Origin: Acanthaster planci
Taxonomy: Eukaryota; Echinodermata; Asteroidea; Valvatida; Acanthasteridae
Reading direction: 5' to 3'
Assembly (NCBI RefSeq): GCF_001949145.1
Contig: NW_019091393.1
Location: 48,637 to 112,636 of the forward strand
Length of the DNA stretch: 64,000 bases
The notes below the pieces were generated by a model. It had not been told where the DNA came from. It was given only the letters and a program-made list of their open reading frames with translations, and did no database searches. The stretch's first letter is position 1; every line of letters begins with the position of its first letter. The position numbers were made by a program, and so were the translations under genes. Below, one piece after another: positions 33,616 to 46,999 of this stretch.

Positions 33616-36600
33616 GGGTGCACTTCAGCTCGGGCCGGATAATGCCCGTGTGTGCATGTACATTTTGACGGACGTTGTGAAATTCCAATTGGCATTAACT
33701 GCAACAACAGTGGAACAATACACATGATCGAAAGCGCCCACGAATTTGTATTATTCTGGAGATTTTTGCCCTCCTCCCTAACGGTGTGAGCACTGCTCTG
33801 TTAAGCACGTGCCGCACAACGTGTAATCCAATGGGGCTTGTCACATACAGCCAGTTTCTCTGAGCTCCCATAGGCTGGATTTAAGCTTAGAACCACTTTG
33901 GGCTCAGCGTGCGTGCTAACGAAGCGCTCGCCAGGTAATTAACGCGTACAGGTCTGGCGGCAATCCACCGACAGTGCTTATTATTTGCTTTCACCCCATT
34001 TCGCGAAGGGGAAAAAAGGGAACCACAAAACAGTCGCCGGCAACCTGTGAGGTAATGTACCCGTTCAAATAGCTGTGAGGGGGCCATGCCATACACGCCC
34101 TCTAGCGGTCAGAAAAGATCGACAGTAACAAGTTCGCCAACAGATGGGGCCACAAAACTCCTAACGGCTAAGTGCACAAGTAAGGCAAGGGGTGACGTAT
34201 AATCGATACCGAGCATCGGAGAATGATTTCGGCAGTTGATGTATATACCCGCGTAGCACAGCTATAGCTAAATGCGACATATAGGCGGATGCAACAAACT
34301 GACAATCCACTCCTTCCAGAAACTACTTTCCATACTCAGGGCTGTCGAATTTTTACCAATGATTTGTAAATGTGTATATTTTTGCTGAAGACAGAGAACG
34401 GCTTTCTGTTTTGTTTAATGGCACATTTGTGATAATTCCACAGATTAGTACTTCACCTGCTGTGAAAAGGGCCAACAACACTTTAAAATGAGTCAAAATA
34501 ACACGTAGTTAAATTAAAATGATATCAAAATGAAAAGAATGAAATGTAGGGATGGAGATGTTCGCGTAACCTGGTTACATTAATTACCCGAGTCCAATCT
34601 CCTGGCTGCCAGGACACTCACTATTGACGTAGACGGAAGAATACAGTACCCCCAAATTAATTGTCTCGTGTAAGATGAAGTGCGGTTGGAAAGGTGAGGA
34701 GGGGGCGGGGACAAGAGGGGCGGTTGTAAAGATCAGTGATGTGGATGAGACGATATTTGTGTTCTTGTTTTCCTAATTTTGTCCAAATGCGAATAAAATG
34801 GAGTGAGAGCGTAGTAGGCTGACGGCTGGCTGCACTGATCAGTGATATCTCGGTTGTTTCGTTTCCTTCTGAACTGCCGTCCCGTAAAAGTCAACAGTCG
34901 AGCTGAAGTCGAAATTAGCTCGCTCGTTAATCTCTTAACGCCGTCGCATGGGGGTGGGTGTTGTGGTGTTGTGTAGCAATTTAACAGCCCGTCTCCGAGC
35001 AAATATCTTATCAGCACTGGAGAATTTTTTTTTTTTTGAGGGGGGGATTGTAAATCAGTCCCTATAACCTCCGAGGATTGGAATTGGAAGAAACTGAAAA
35101 TTGTTTTCTGGAAAAGAAGATTGTAAAACATTAATAAAGTCACGCCAGACCGACGCAACGAACCCACCAGCCGGTCAGCGTGAACAGACTAGCTGGCCAG
35201 CAAATCTAGCTATTCAGTTCTTCCCGAAAACTTTCCTTGCTTTAGTCCAAGTGACGTAAATTGACTGAACTTTTTATCTACATTATACGATCTCGTTAAA
35301 AAAATAAAAGGTGGCTTAAAGATCAACCATACTGATCATTATACTAAAAGATCATCTCCGAAACGAGGCAACTTAATTTAGACCAGGGTTGCCAAAGCTT
35401 AGTCAGGTTAAAAGATATTAGTAAACTGTTGGTGTCTGGAATTAGCCTGTCCAGGAAGCAGGTTACAATCAGATTTTGAAAAAGGCTAGTTCCCTAGAAA
35501 GCAAATCGGGACAGCCTAGCTATTTGGCTATCCGCTTTGATGACGTAAAAGGAAAAAATGGCCAAGCACGTGGCCTCCACACGTGACATATTATGCTGAT
35601 AGGAAAGCAGGCCATTTTTGTAGGCGTTGAGAAAATCCTACTTGTTCGGCAAATGGCCTCCTGTGGCCACGCGGGTGCGAGACGGGGCAATTTCGTGATT
35701 TCAAAAACGAAATTCAAGATTAGAAAGGAAGCCTCTCTATCGGTCTTGTTCTTTTGGCTATGCATTAGCATGATATGACTGACTTTATCAATGTTGGCAC
35801 AACTTACAAGATGAGATGCGACATAGAGCTTGTCAAAACCGTGGCTCGCGAGAGCCCCGAGTAACATCCAGTTGGCACTGAAAGTGAAATCGCCATGGCA
35901 ACAGCCCTGCCGCTGGCTCTCTCGAATTGAGATGGTGCCAGGGAGAGAGACGTCAACCCCTCCAAGTCATTTACTTGCAGATGGCTGCTCTTAATGCTCT
36001 GTTAATGATGCCTTACTCCATTCTTTGCAGAAAAAAATCCTAGGAGAATCCGGCCCGAGACGGCAAAATGCCTGTTCAGTGTCATTGAACTTTATGAATA
36101 TGTACCTATACATCAGTTAGAGAGGGATAAACAGCGTTTTCCCAGTTGATGGCACGAAACGTCAGCAGGAACTACAGGTATTAGGCCAATGTATGTATTG
36201 TATATGATAAATCTTTATTTTGCGCTATTTTTTGAGTTATTCATAAGGCAAAACATTACAAACCCTCACTCCTTATTCGAGATATGCGTTTCATCTGGTG
36301 CGTTATGCATTGTGTCCTGTACAGTCAATTATTGTTGAAAATTTAGCAGTAAAAACGTCTGAAGGAAAATGCACAATATTCTGACAGCCCACTTTCAACT
36401 GTACTGATGTGTTATGGGCTCCGCTTCTTGACAGCTGAATCATACTTAATTTACGCCTAATGATATTATTGAATTAACTGACACACACCATTTAGGCCTA
36501 AATCACGGATCAGTATTTCCCGCTAAAAACGTAGATAAAACATGAGTGAGGCCCTTTATCATGGCGCCATCTCCCAGTGTCGTTTTTTTTAAACTGAGCA

Positions 36601-37180
36601 CACCAGAATCTTAATCCCTTGGTTACCACGGCACTTCGTGGATTTCATTATTCGAGAGTTCATGATTTCTTGTCGCGATCAGCTGTTACTCGACAACTAA
36701 ATCCAACCAAACTCCCAATCCACACAGATCTTCTGTTTGAGTTACCAGACTACCTCAGACTACCTCTTACTGATCTCAGCACTCAAGTTTTTGTCATTTT
36801 CGAACCCCCAAATTAAGAATTCAAAAACTCACACCGAATAATCATTCCAATAGTTTGCGAATGAGTTCAGAAAACCTCAATATTTATAACCAAGTGTGGT
36901 AAAGCGAGCAAGTCGTTACGGCCACCCATGCTGCAGTCACTTTTCTCCAAACCGTTTTTCATGTTGCTGTTGCACACTTCAATAGTTTGCAGCACAATTA
37001 CATCACACCGGTTCGCTGGCGATGTGAACAGATGTAAGGTCATCTATAAACTGCTAATCCACGTGTAAAACCAATATAGATGTATACCTTTAAACGTCAG
37101 TGGTTTGGGATTCGTGTATGTTTCGGCCTTGCACGGTAGACCCTGCGTCGGTCTATAGGGGAATGGGGCTGATTTCGTCT
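33616..37180. other. Gene-free stretch
   Basis: Includes a G-rich run at 34697-34727 with quadruplex potential. No exon recognised. The 144-codon minus frame at 34733-35167 lacks family features. Confidence 0.3.
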
Positions 37181-37560
37181 AAGCAGAGCTTAAGTTTTTC
37201 TCGGGAGGGTTGAATAAGGCGATATCAATATGCGTTGCGTGACTGCTTTGGTCGGGGTAGCGGGGACAGAAAAGAACAGACCACTTGTTAACCTTGACGA
37301 GAGTGCGCCGGTCCCTGACTCACCCAGACAAATTACACTGGAGCGGGGCAGGGGAACTTAACATGGGCGGAGGGGACGGGATCCTGTCCCCGGTCGAATT
37401 GTCAAAAGCCTCGCTGATTAGCGAAGGTGATTTCCCCCGGGGCGACGCCCGCTGAATGTATCAGGATTGTGTCCGGGCTCTGCTCATTAATTCACCATCA
37501 ACACGGTTCCCTCGGTTCAATTCCTTGATTTCCTTTCCAACCTGCTCCTAAATGAGGTCC
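37180..37560. other. CpG-rich block, possible conserved non-coding element
   Basis: Repeat-free, with GATTAGCG and TCATTAATTC homeodomain-type words embedded in GC-rich sequence. No coding frame recognised. Confidence 0.25.
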
Positions 37561-37898
37561 AGCTACAGTGATTTCTTCCCAACATAACAGATATCGCTCT
37601 CTCATAAATTATGCAGTTTCGTCAGTCTTTCTTTCTCATGTTTAGCATCGACGAGGATGGGGACTCTGAATGTAAACGTCTCGGCTCATTAACAAAACGT
37701 CAAAGAGTCAGAACGATCACTCAGTCTAGATGTCATCATTATCGTATTTACTTTCACCACTAGCGGAATACGGATATGAACTCCGACTGTAATGAGGAGA
37801 AAAGTATGATATAAAATTACAATGTGCCTGCAATCTCAGATAAGATCAGAACTTCACATAAGCATGACATGCAGTGGATTTTTGGTTTTTCGCCCTGT

Positions 37899-38069
37899 AA
37901 TATGGGCGATTCACAATAGTGCGCCCCCAAGAATTTGCAGCGCGTTGGCCAATCACAACGTGCGAAATCTGTCGACCCTTCTCGAATGCGAATTTTATAT
38001 TGTACATAGATTGTGATTGGCCAACGCTTTGTAAACTCTTGGGGGCGCACTATTGTGAACCCCCGTAAT
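37899..38069. mobile_element. Family A palindromic MITE, copy 4
   Basis: Left AATATGGGCGATTCACAATA and GTGCGCCCCCAAGAATTTG. The right arm CTTTGTAAACTCTTGGGGGC is followed by GCACTATTGTGAACCCCCGT and AAT. Both ends are recognisable. Confidence 0.85.
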
Positions 38070-41000
38070 CTTGGACATGAACAAAAAAGAACCCGCGATC
38101 ACATAATGCCGACTTATAATGATCGGCAAAGAACTGCTGTTTGATGAATTGAAATTTAGAACTGAAGTGAACAGGATTTCAAACTAAGTTCACATCAAAC
38201 TTTGGATTTAAGGTCATGTTGACTAATTTTAGTTGGCAGGTAAACTTCGCCTGTTCATTTACCACATTTCATTCCGCCTGACGTAGAACACCCATCCAAA
38301 GTGCTCCCAATTAAAATATCTGTGAAAGTGTCCCCCATTGTGATTCAGGTTTAGGTTGCTAGGGAACTGAAACACAGGCAAATCACCAAAACCGTTAAAG
38401 GAAACACGACGGTCGATGGACACACGCGATCGCTATTTCAAACAACGGTGGACCATATTAAAGCCGATATTTCATCCGGAGTTTGGTGCTCCCATGTACG
38501 CAAGCTGGCGTCACGCAAAACTAAATCCATAATCGCGCACAGTCCTCATAAGAACAATGCTCTACGAATTTAAGGCTTGCTCAACGTAGGAAAGCCCAAC
38601 TCTGGACCCAAAATACAGACCATGTGCATTAACAATGTAATTATATCTGAAAACTTGTTAGAGGTAGAATTAAAACAACATTGTTATTTCCACCCTTAGT
38701 CAGAACAGTAATAAAACGTTGTATTTGCTTATTGCGCTGATTTCTTTCCACATTTTTGCCCAAGCCATGCAGAATTCTGCGACTTATTTCTATTTCTTCC
38801 ACGGGCCAGCGCGTACATCGCCGACGGAGACCAACCTTTTACTCTCATTCTAATGATGCACACAAATTACCAGCTCGAAATCGAAACGGTGCTGTAATTT
38901 TGCGGATATGGTTTTGGAGCCGGCAGAGAAGCAACAAGCTGCTCCGGTCGACGCGAGGCGAGGAAAGCGAGAGCATCAGGTCTAATCGGATTTGCCTGCA
39001 TAATATCAACGCTAATATGGAACCGAGCGAGGGGGAAAGGGATGGATGGATGGGCATAGACCCTCTCAGTACGTCAAGCGCGTCAGCGCCTGATTAATTG
39101 GCCGCTGGTCGCTGATGTGTGTCGGGAAAGCGCGGGGAAACGTTCAGCCAGTGTTTTCCTCTCTTTTCTGGGTTAAAGTTACATCTTCCCACCGGGCATC
39201 AGTCGCCCGATTTCTCCCCTGTTCCCATCGGCTTAAATAACCCAGCATTTTAAGGGTGTCGGTGGTGTGTCTGCATTGTCTTCATCTAGGCCTAACAGCC
39301 AACATGTTGCTGGCTTTGTACGGTTACATATTAGGGGGTAACAACGATGCTGCTCTGGGAATGGGTAACTTTTGAGACGCTTGGTGGGAGTAAGCATACC
39401 ATCCCACGTGACCAGTTTAGTATTGTTGGCGTAATTTCACTCAGTGCGTATCAGCTCAAATTTGACGCAGGCAATAATGGACAAGTCACGTGGGAACGAT
39501 ATGTTTACCGCCACCAAGCGTCTCTAAAAGTCTTTCATAGAACGTCAGATTTTAAAAACCACGTTCAAGCCTTATTTTTGCCTGAGACATGATTTTTAAG
39601 TGGGTGATTTTCTGTGAAAGGAAGCCCGCATACTGCGTCAGAGCATCTCTTGCTATTGTGAGTCGTCACTGTGGTTCCCTCTGTACTTAAGTATGAAAAT
39701 GGCTATCGAGAACCTGCGGTGGAACCACATACACCCCGTTTGCAACCCTAAATAGTCAACTAGTGTTTGCGTTCTTCTAAATTTAACCTGTAGTATTTAT
39801 ATAAAAACCTCTTTTGATACTTTATTTGCCAAAGGGAAGTTGTTGAAGATGAGAACAATTAAAGCCGGATACTTTTCCTGTATGCTTAAAAAAAGGTCTA
39901 AAATACGGATGATTCAAGAATACAGTGTACTACAGAGAAAGTTATCAAGGAAACGCTTTTTTGCAGGGCATTGTGGGAGATTGGTCGGCAATTTCCTCAT
40001 TCGCCAGCTGGGTGCAGGAAAGTGGAATTTTTTCCATTGTTTTTCAAGGAGAAAGATTCGTAAGTGTATTTAGAGTTACCAGTTTCAATCAATCGTTTCT
40101 TTCTTTTTTGCACGGCATGCTGCAATCAATGAAAAATTTCCACAAGTTGTCTAATGGCATTCGCTCATATGGAAATTGCAGCGAGGTGGCCATACCTTGG
40201 GCGACCGTGGAAAATGGCCTCTCCGTGCACACTGTATTATCAACCGCCCCTATTTGCAGTACAGATTATCATAAAATAATGTATTTATTCCACGTTTGCA
40301 TTGATTTTGAAATCAGTGTCCTCTTCAAGACACGTAATGTATAGCCTCCAAAGAGAGTAAGCAGTTGTCATTCATTAACAAATTTAAGGAAAAAATCTAC
40401 AGACAGCCTAAAGATTTATGACATAAATAGTTATTTTACATCTCGAAAGCAGCTGTTATAGGAGTGAAAACTTTAAACCTTGTGACGCTTCTGCAGCAGT
40501 ATAACAAAATGGGTGTTTATTCATGCGCATCATATATAAAAATTGACGCAGATGATGGACTTCAAGATACGAAGTGGACTGCTGGACGAAGGCTAGGCGG
40601 GCACAGTACCGTCCAAGGAAGGCGCCATATTCCGTTACACACCCACGCTTCGCCTTTGCCATCAGTATTCGTGACTGTCGCAGGTCGGTTTTCAATTCAA
40701 GTGTCCACCCAAATATTGATATATGAAATTCCTGGAAGAAGCAGACAATGCTTCCGAATTTTAACTCCAAAGATGTCGTTCCACTATGCATTTTTAATCT
40801 GGTGTTCCTGGAATTATTCGACTGAACGGCATAATTGCTCGAATGAAATATTCCAATGAACTGCTATCAGATCTATTTATTCGGACAATCGCCATTCATT
40901 GAGGTCTAGGAAATAAACACAGAATCTCTCAATGCCTTGCTATTTATAGTAAACATTTATAGGAAACAAATAAAACGCATTGGTCAAAATTATGAATTGA

Positions 41001-41285
41001 CTTTACGATTTCTAATATTTAACTTTATCATTGTAGTTAAAATATTAATAAATGAATAAGTAATTAATAATTAGCCGCCTACTCAGACATTTATAAAGGT
41101 AAAATATACCTTTTGTGAGAAAAGATATTTTAATTGACATGGAACATGATAAGTAACTAGTGTGTATTACTGGAATGGTTTCCAAATTGGTAATTATGTC
41201 TGTGTCCGTAAGTAGTATATTTTACCGCACTATACTCAATATCCAAGGACTTAAATTCTGGGTCTGAACATTTTGGCGGTACAGC
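38070..41285. other. Gene-free stretch
   Basis: Mostly AT-rich. It contains an inverted pair of E-box-centred words, TCCCACGTGAC (about 39401) and GTCACGTGGGA (about 39486). No exon recognised. Confidence 0.3.
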
Positions 41286-41369
41286 CCGCGCACAAGTGCG
41301 CGGTAGAATCTAAGATTACCATCCGTGGGCGCATACCGGCATCTTCAGAGTAGGCGACCGCGGTCGCCT
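41286..41369. repeat. Two short GC-rich palindromes
   Basis: CCGCGCAC-AA-GTGCGCGG at 41286-41303 and the perfect 18-bp palindrome AGGCGACCGCGGTCGCCT at 41352-41369. Confidence 0.7.
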
Positions 41370-44300
41370 CTTTAAGTTCACCGGTTGAATCGACGGGCAG
41401 ACGCTAATCCGGCGTTCTACTCGAGGCCACGCTGGGCTCACTCCGTGCAACCTGATCACACAGATGAAAAAGACTTCGGCCCGAGCGGCCAATAGCTGAT
41501 CACGTCGGCTGATGAATTCTTGTGTGCTGGGCTTCAAGCAGAGAGAAAGGGGAAACATGTTTTCTCGTTCCACAAAGACCTCTAAAATTGAGGCTCCAGT
41601 TGTTAACCCCCCCTTGTGTAATTCACAAGTAAAGAGTTGGACCCCTCCAGACATTTTAACTGATACGCAGTTCTTATTTGCCCGTATGCTGAGCCGTGTT
41701 ACGTGCACGTGTTCTGATGACACAATTTTTCCAACGATACTGTGAGACTGCTAATTGAGATGGCCCAGTCACATCAAATCACCTGGCTCATTAGGAGATT
41801 CAGGTTGTAATGATTGAACACAATGGTTCTGCTGGTTTTGCTACAGGCATTATTATTGGTACAACTCCTGAGCAAAAAGAGGCAACACATACGATCTCCT
41901 TAAACATCGACACAAAGCTGACTGCCAAAGAAATGATGCATGTTTTACTGTTGTAGAGGAAGCGAAACAAAGATTCTGGCTTTCTGGCAATGCTGTGTCA
42001 GTATATTTGCACAGGAGGGAAAACTCACAACGCGAACAGCAGGCAGGGTGCAGGTCTACTGCCCTAACATTTCAGGCAATGCACGCTTTTGGTATAAACT
42101 GCTTACCTTCGCTGTTCGCTTTTGTGACGGACTTCGCTGGCCTTATCGGGGGTCAGACATCTTGAATCGGAAGCGAGGCAACCACTGGAATAATATTCCA
42201 AAATCTTAGGTATGTGTGGGAACGAAGAAGATGCAAAACAGAATATACTATTCTTGTGGGCCGATGGTTAGTTAAAATTGTAGATAAAAAGCCATTGTCA
42301 CCTTTACTCTCCAAAAGAAAAAAATATTTTTTTTTCAAAGTGGGGCTATATCTGTAGTTATAGCAAAATAGTTAATCTCTTTCCGATCTCAGAGTGTTCA
42401 ATAAATACAGTGGGATGTGGGAGCACAATCCAAAATGGCCATCTCGTGAATGACGCTCATTCGGGACATCAATGAGAAAACCAGTGCCGACCAACAAGCA
42501 GCGTTGTCGGTAACAGACCTTGTACACCGAGACAGAACTGGAATTCAGCTGAAACCAAATATAGAGTTGCTGCTTGTTTGAATACTTTCTAAAGTGCTTC
42601 GGATTATGTGGCTGAACTTGGTAATATTTGGAAAAAAACAACAGAGAATTACCTATACCATTATACAAAATTCCCATTCTACGCATTTTGCCTTCTGGCA
42701 TAGAGGATTATCTACAGAAGCAACGCCAGTCTATCCAGCTGAGTGCACTATACGCGAGAAGTAGCGCGTGGGAGTCACCAGGCATATTTCAAGGAATGGA
42801 GTAACTTCATTTCAGGCTAATTAATGTGTAAATCTTGTCCTTATTTTCTTCTCAGGGACTTTGGAAAATGTCAGTTAAGGCACAAATTTTAACAATTCAG
42901 ATTTCGTAGTGTTAGCAGATGTAAATAACATTGTACAAATTCAAAAACCAAAACTAACTTTGTTAACATATCTGTTTATTCATTGGGGTTTGAACATTTA
43001 TTTAATTATAATGATTGTACAATACACTCAGAAGTTATTAATTTGAACTAATAACTTTTAGTTTATTTGGTGACTTTGATAACCTGAATTACTTCTGCTT
43101 CCTCCCACTTAGTTACATATTAATCAATCGACAGAATATTTGAAATTCCAGATACACTCCAGAATAGTGTAATTGGACAACCAGATTAGAAGCCATTACT
43201 GCGGTGGCACAACGCTCGTGGACAGGTCGTACGCGCGCGTTAGATGCCTCTTTAGCCAACATGGTGTCGTTATTTGCAAATATGCACGCATGCGTGGAGC
43301 TGAAGATTGTGCGTGTGAGGGTGGTGCCACTGCAATTTGGCATCAATTTGATCCGTGAACACGATCAATGGGCACAACAAGCTGATTCGCCTAATTATAT
43401 CTGCGAAAAGTATTAATTACCAACACTCCTGGGCAAATTCGTGCCCAATGTTGGTTTAACTATAGAGTAAAACTTTATTCCGATTCGGGGTTGAACATGC
43501 TTGACCGTCTTCCTCCATTGTTGCGTCACTTTCGATAACACATGTGATCGTTGGGGGCTGTTGGGCTACACTCGATTTCTTCGATATCAAAACCATAGGC
43601 TGGTGTGTCACACGGTTCAAGATTCAAGATGCTTTATTGTTGAGTAAAAAGGTTTTCACGCGAAATTTGTTCTTCCAGTGTTGTACATATGGAAAATAAA
43701 ATAGCCGGAACTTACTCGGAAACTATGTTCACGCGAAGCTGCTCAGGAACAATATCAAGGCTGTTGAATGGTCAGTGGCCTGGCTCAACCTTAACTTGAC
43801 TAAATTTGACTAGTCCCAATTGGTAGGTTTACGGTCTTGCATATATTAAACTAATCTCTGAGAGATATTATGGAGAGGTACCTTTCAAAGCGCACGTAAG
43901 CGTTGGCACAACACACACTTGGGCCGTTTAGTATAATTTCTCTATGCAAAGTGTGATATCGCATAGCTGCATTCGGCTGAACGTGAGAACGTGTCTCACA
44001 CGCTGAATTCAGGCTGAATTCAAAACATAACTCAGCAACTTTTGATTTGAAATCAAAATCCTAAATTACTGGTTTCCTCGGAATGTACAGTCACTGAGCT
44101 GAAAGGACATCAAGTTTTCTCTTAGGCACCCTTCTTTAATATTTTGAGCAATTTTATTGCCTTAAAGGTAAATAATGCACAAATGACAACTGATGGATTG
44201 TATTTTTAAACGGGAACTTTCTTGCGCACATCTCACTCGTGCGTTCAAACCGACCATCTGACATGATCTCTACTCACTTAAGAATTACACTAGACGCAAT

Positions 44301-45020
44301 ATAAAAAACAGTCACAATATGCTGTAAGCATCACTTGTCATCCTCTACTTTTGACGCTTATCCACTATGCACCTGGATACGGTCGTTGAACCAATGAACA
44401 CGTGACCTGAACACTGGCGATGTGAGCTTTAGGGCCCATACATGTTGGGTTCTTTCATGACCCCCCCCCGCACAGCCTGTATACAGCAATAACAACACTC
44501 GGGCTGCATTGAAACCCATCTCGCGCACATTGCAGCGTCGTGTGCAGAGGAACTATTATTTTCTTTCACAGTTCTGACAACGATAATATTCAGATATGAT
44601 AGCGGGCCATTGTCCATCCGGGAGTGAGGCTCTTGTACCTTGCAATAAAATATTCATGGTATTACTCAGGAGTGAGTTGGAGAGTTCATTCCTCCTCGGT
44701 GAGCGCCATTTTCCATTGATTTTTTTTTCAGGTTCTCGTATTTCTTCATCATTCTTCGCGCCTGTCGTGAAAGCGATGAATGGAGTACTACACGAGTGGC
44801 TGGATGTCATCATAAGGTGCTTCATGGGCTTAAATTTGCCCGGCACGCAGTGAGTGGTTTGATTTCCAGGCTGGCCCAGTTTACAGTATGACAAGAAAAC
44901 ATCATTTCTGTATTAGCAGATGAAACAAAGTGATAAATCCTTCTATGGGGGCGATTTCGTGAAAAAAACTGCAGTGCAAATACCACGATGTCGATATAAC
45001 ACAATATCAGTACTATACAT
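41370..45020. other. Gene-free stretch
   Basis: AT-rich with no repeats or exons recognised. Scattered frames up to 135 codons (41316-41723, minus) show no family features. Confidence 0.3.
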
Positions 45021-45110
45021 AAATGCATATAAGTTCCTACTACCTACATGGGTCCTATAATACGTAAATGCATACAGCTAGGTTCATACTACCCATAAGG
45101 GTCCTATGAG
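45021..45110. repeat. Tandem duplication, 2 x 45 bp
   Basis: Unit AAATGCATATAAGTTCCTAC... (45021-45065) repeats as AAATGCATACAGCTAGGTTC... (45066-45110). Both units end in GGGTCCTAT. Confidence 0.75.
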
Positions 45111-45150
45111 TTTTAGATTTCAATTCAGGTCTTTTACGTATTCCTTATCC

Positions 45151-45369
45151 TATCGGCTCCGAGCGGAACAAAAGAGGGCGTGCTTGTAATGAAATTGACT
45201 GTCCTTTTGGTACCAACTCATCCCGTAGGCGCGCAAGTATATGCGCGTTTGACGCGGAGCTCACCGAGTACGCGCAACGAATTTATCCGGAATGTCTTTG
45301 GGTACACGCAGAACGCCTGCAAGGTAAGAACCCGCTTGTAACCACCTGTCTTTCTTTCGCCGAATAGGG
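45151..45369 (+). repeat. Family C dispersed repeat, copy 2
   Basis: Same order of blocks as 33414-33615: TATCGGCTCCGAGCGGAACA, AAAGAGGGC, GTAGGCGCGCAAGTATATGC, GCGTTTGACGC, GCAGAACGCCTGCAAG, AACCCGCTTGTAACCACCTG, TCTTTCTTTCGCCGAA. Confidence 0.75.
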
Positions 45370-45458
45370 TCTACACAAATTCCGTATCGGTCCCATACAG
45401 ACCCCATGATGCTGATTCTGTATTAGTTTTGGTGATATAAATTGAAAATAGCGTGATT

Positions 45459-45530
45459 TTAACACCTTGGATGTTATCAAAGAATTTCAACAGACTGGAT
45501 GGGGTCCTCTGATAATACCCAAGGTGTTAA
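45459..45530. repeat. Inverted repeat with 21-bp arms
   Basis: TTAACACCTTGG...TTATCA (45459-45479) is mirrored by TGATAATACCCAAGGTGTTAA (45510-45530) with two mismatches and a 30-nt loop. The size fits a small hairpin transcript or a minimal foldback element. Confidence 0.65.
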
Positions 45531-46999
45531 ATTTACAAAAGGTTATCTCAACAGTTTTTGCAGTGCAGGTCCTAAGCAGATTCTGTGTCCTTGTAGGTCC
45601 TGTTTAGATTCCGTATATGTATTGGTCGTATACTCATATTGCAAGGGTTTTAAATTTAACACGGCAGTTTTTGGAATGGTGTAAGGGAGAAAAAACAAAA
45701 CAAATATTTGCTTGTAAATCATGTAAATAAGTTCAACTTAAAAGAAAACCCTCATGAGCTTTCTGCTCTCTCCAGAATTCTATAAAATAGGATCCTATTA
45801 CAGCCAGGTTGAAATTTATGTCCTAGTGAAAGTTGGACTTTTGCTATGTGACTACAGAAATATGCTGTTGGTTAAAATTATAGCTTGCATACGCGGGGAA
45901 ATGACAAATTGCCGCCTTCTCAAGATACCTTATCTTCGTCAGACGAATCAGACGAGTTATCTCCTTTCAAATGAGACAACCGAAATGGCAGCTTTATAAG
46001 ACATGACGCAGGTAAAATGAACATTTTTGGTCATTGCATGTTTATTCATCTGTTGACCAGGTACCTTGCCAATTTTTGAGTCAAGTTTAAAGAGTTTGTT
46101 GCAGGTTGTACTGGTGTGTTGCCTATTCAGAGCCCTGGTAGAGTTAGGCATAGAAGATGACTGTCACTTGGAAAGGCTTTAGTAACGGCGAAATGACTTG
46201 GTCAGCGGGTATAAAAAAGTGAACGTAGCCTTTCGCTTCAGTGTGTTGTATGTAAAGTGTCGTTTGGACTCATTTCCGAATATAGGGTGCTCACACGATG
46301 CTTACTCTGATCCGTTTTGCGGATGATGCATACGTTTGTCTTTTTCCAAAACCTGGCGTCAGAGATGGCCTTTTAAGGCTTGCTTGCTTCGAGTAAACAT
46401 GGCTTTAATCTGCTTTCATTCTTTCTTTTGTGAATTGTAGACGTCAGATGACGTCATTGTGACGGCTGTATTGTGCATAGCATTCAAGCTGCGAATCCAT
46501 TCACTGTCGGCGTTATAATAGTAATAATATAAGAGTGGTCATCCGGGAGGGGGATATTTCCTGATGAACTGACCATGAAGGGTTCAATCAAATTGACCAG
46601 GCTCGAGGTCATTTTTAAAAAATGAAGGCAGATTCAGCAACGATTGGAAATTACTACAGTGGTGTTTACAGCAGAAGATTGTGACGCCATTTTGTCTAGA
46701 TGTACCCATTAATAAGAGGTACACTCGTGGAAGGGGATTGGGCAAACTTTGCCATGGACAGATTTAGCAACTTTCTTGAGAAAACACTTCGAGAAGTTGC
46801 GAGTTAACTGCAGCCTTAGATTAATATCTTTTGCATTCGTGCATTAGTACCGATCACACAAAAAGGTTGATCAAATGTACCTTACACGCACATTTTAAAA
46901 AGATTTTTTCCCCCTTTCCAATTGTACCACTTGGCTGGGAAACCTTGATAGGCCATCGCCTCTAAACTCATTCAAGCCATGCTTTCTGTTCGGAATTAA
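45531..46999. other. Gene-free stretch
   Basis: AT-rich, nothing recognised. Confidence 0.3.

Noticed and set aside
37440-37525. GGTTCAATTCC on plus, like a tRNA B box
   Set aside because: No A box upstream and no cloverleaf.
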